DNA from: JBMNGH01 sp050949725 | GTDB lineage: Bacteria; Bacillota; Thermosediminibacteria; Thermosediminibacterales; Tepidanaerobacteraceae | DNA: 64,000 nt | Assembly: GCA_050949725.1 (NCBI GenBank) | Contig: JBMNGH010000011.1 | Coordinates: 248,001 to 312,000, forward strand | Direction: 5' to 3' | Shown here: piece after piece, positions 63,633-64,000 of the stretch | How the letters are laid out: the number at the start of each line of letters is the position of its first letter | Position numbering within the stretch: position 1 is the stretch's first letter | The notes under the pieces: generated by a model | The model's input: only the letters and a program-made list of their open reading frames with translations | Databases searched by the model: none | Told to the model about the DNA's origin: nothing | Position numbers and translations under genes: made by a program

Positions 63633-64000
63633 CTAATAACATTCCTCCATTTAATTTTCTATTATTAATATGGCTTACCAGATGTATTCGTGTTAGATAA
63701 TTTCTATGTAAAAATAAAAATCCCTTTTCTTTATTTTATTATCAATTGTAGGGGCCGCTGGAAACCTAAGAGGATAAATAAAAGGAGGGGTGTTTTGGCC
63801 AGGTACACTAAAAATGCCACATCAGCTATGCTGGGAGCTTATATTACGTGACGTGATTAAAAATAAAATGTATTCGTAACAAAAACTGGGATATAATAAA
63901 AGACTTATCATTCAGGTATAAACAAATTCTTCTTGCAAGGAGGAAAAATTATTAATTGATATATATCCAAATATATCCAACTTTTGAACTAGCCTAAGAA
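63633..64000. other. Right-end intergenic region with a possible short peptide frame
   Basis: Holds a good ribosome site (AAAGGAGGGG) followed by an 18-codon frame TTG 63795 to TGA 63851, product starting MARYTKNATSAMLGAYI, and a second AAGGAGG near 63940. No larger gene starts before the window ends. The short frame may be a leader peptide or the head of a lost gene. Confidence 0.4.

Noticed and set aside
1..64000. CRISPR arrays, tRNA or rRNA genes, intact IS elements, prophage
   Set aside because: No regularly spaced repeats, cloverleaf ends, transposase or phage structural genes were recognised on either strand.

Overview
The window is chromosomal DNA of an endospore-forming anaerobic member of the Clostridia. 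Evidence: a tricistronic gerA-gerB-gerC germinant-receptor operon beside a divergent second gerA, spoIIR, an alpha/beta SASP with a sigma-G-like promoter, an SLH-domain S-layer gene, a tungsten-type aldehyde:ferredoxin oxidoreductase with its own polyferredoxin, and a Na+-pump decarboxylase beta subunit. AGGAGG ribosome sites and TTGACA/TATAAT promoters are clear throughout. A thermophilic or moderately thermophilic lineage near Thermoanaerobacterales/Thermosediminibacterales is a guess from gene content, not shown.

Layout. 1-6.2 kb: two gerA loci head to head and spoIIR. 6.9-11.2 kb: basic amino-acid decarboxylase, SASP, a peptidoglycan-binding/beta-propeller protein, murI. 11.27-17.5 kb: a PyrR-type attenuator followed by pyrB-C-K-D-F-E and a small membrane protein. 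18-27.1 kb: argS, a metallo-beta-lactamase-fold protein, a secreted unknown, pyrG, a FemAB-like transferase and a Lon-family protease. All genes in this first 27 kb read intact.

From 27.6 kb the character changes. A strongly expressed-looking S-layer gene is broken by several frameshifts, and just behind its terminator lies the 5' end of a group IIC intron. A sigma-54-controlled fermentation locus (31.6-38.5 kb) has a frameshifted activator, a sigma-54 promoter, an in-frame thiolase/aminotransferase deletion chimera, a frameshifted Na+ symporter, and an intact ferredoxin/AOR pair. A DpnII-type restriction-modification module (38.8-41.5 kb) is bracketed by a perfect 31-bp direct repeat. Then follow an oadB plus mini-oadG pair, and an XRE regulator/ImmA-type protease pair divergent from a Y-family polymerase gene whose promoter contains a palindromic operator.

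45-64 kb is a mixed accessory region: DUF401 permease, MBL hydrolase, DUF6544, GIY-YIG proteins, fumarylacetoacetase-family enzyme, LysM protein, PPC-domain protein, AlkD, Dps, Fe-alcohol dehydrogenase and a DUF3298 lipoprotein. Several broken genes are interspersed (PNPOx family, DUF4153, DUF4213, DUF763, and a headless frame at 58.8 kb).

A family of about 62-bp hairpin repeats (five copies) sits in 3' intergenic positions at 20.6, 42.95, 53.74 and 58.64-58.75 kb. No tRNA, rRNA, CRISPR array or intact transposase was seen. The clustering of stops, frameshifts and deletions from 27.6 kb onward suggests real gene decay. A few single-base shifts could be sequencing errors, but the deletions and fusion cannot.
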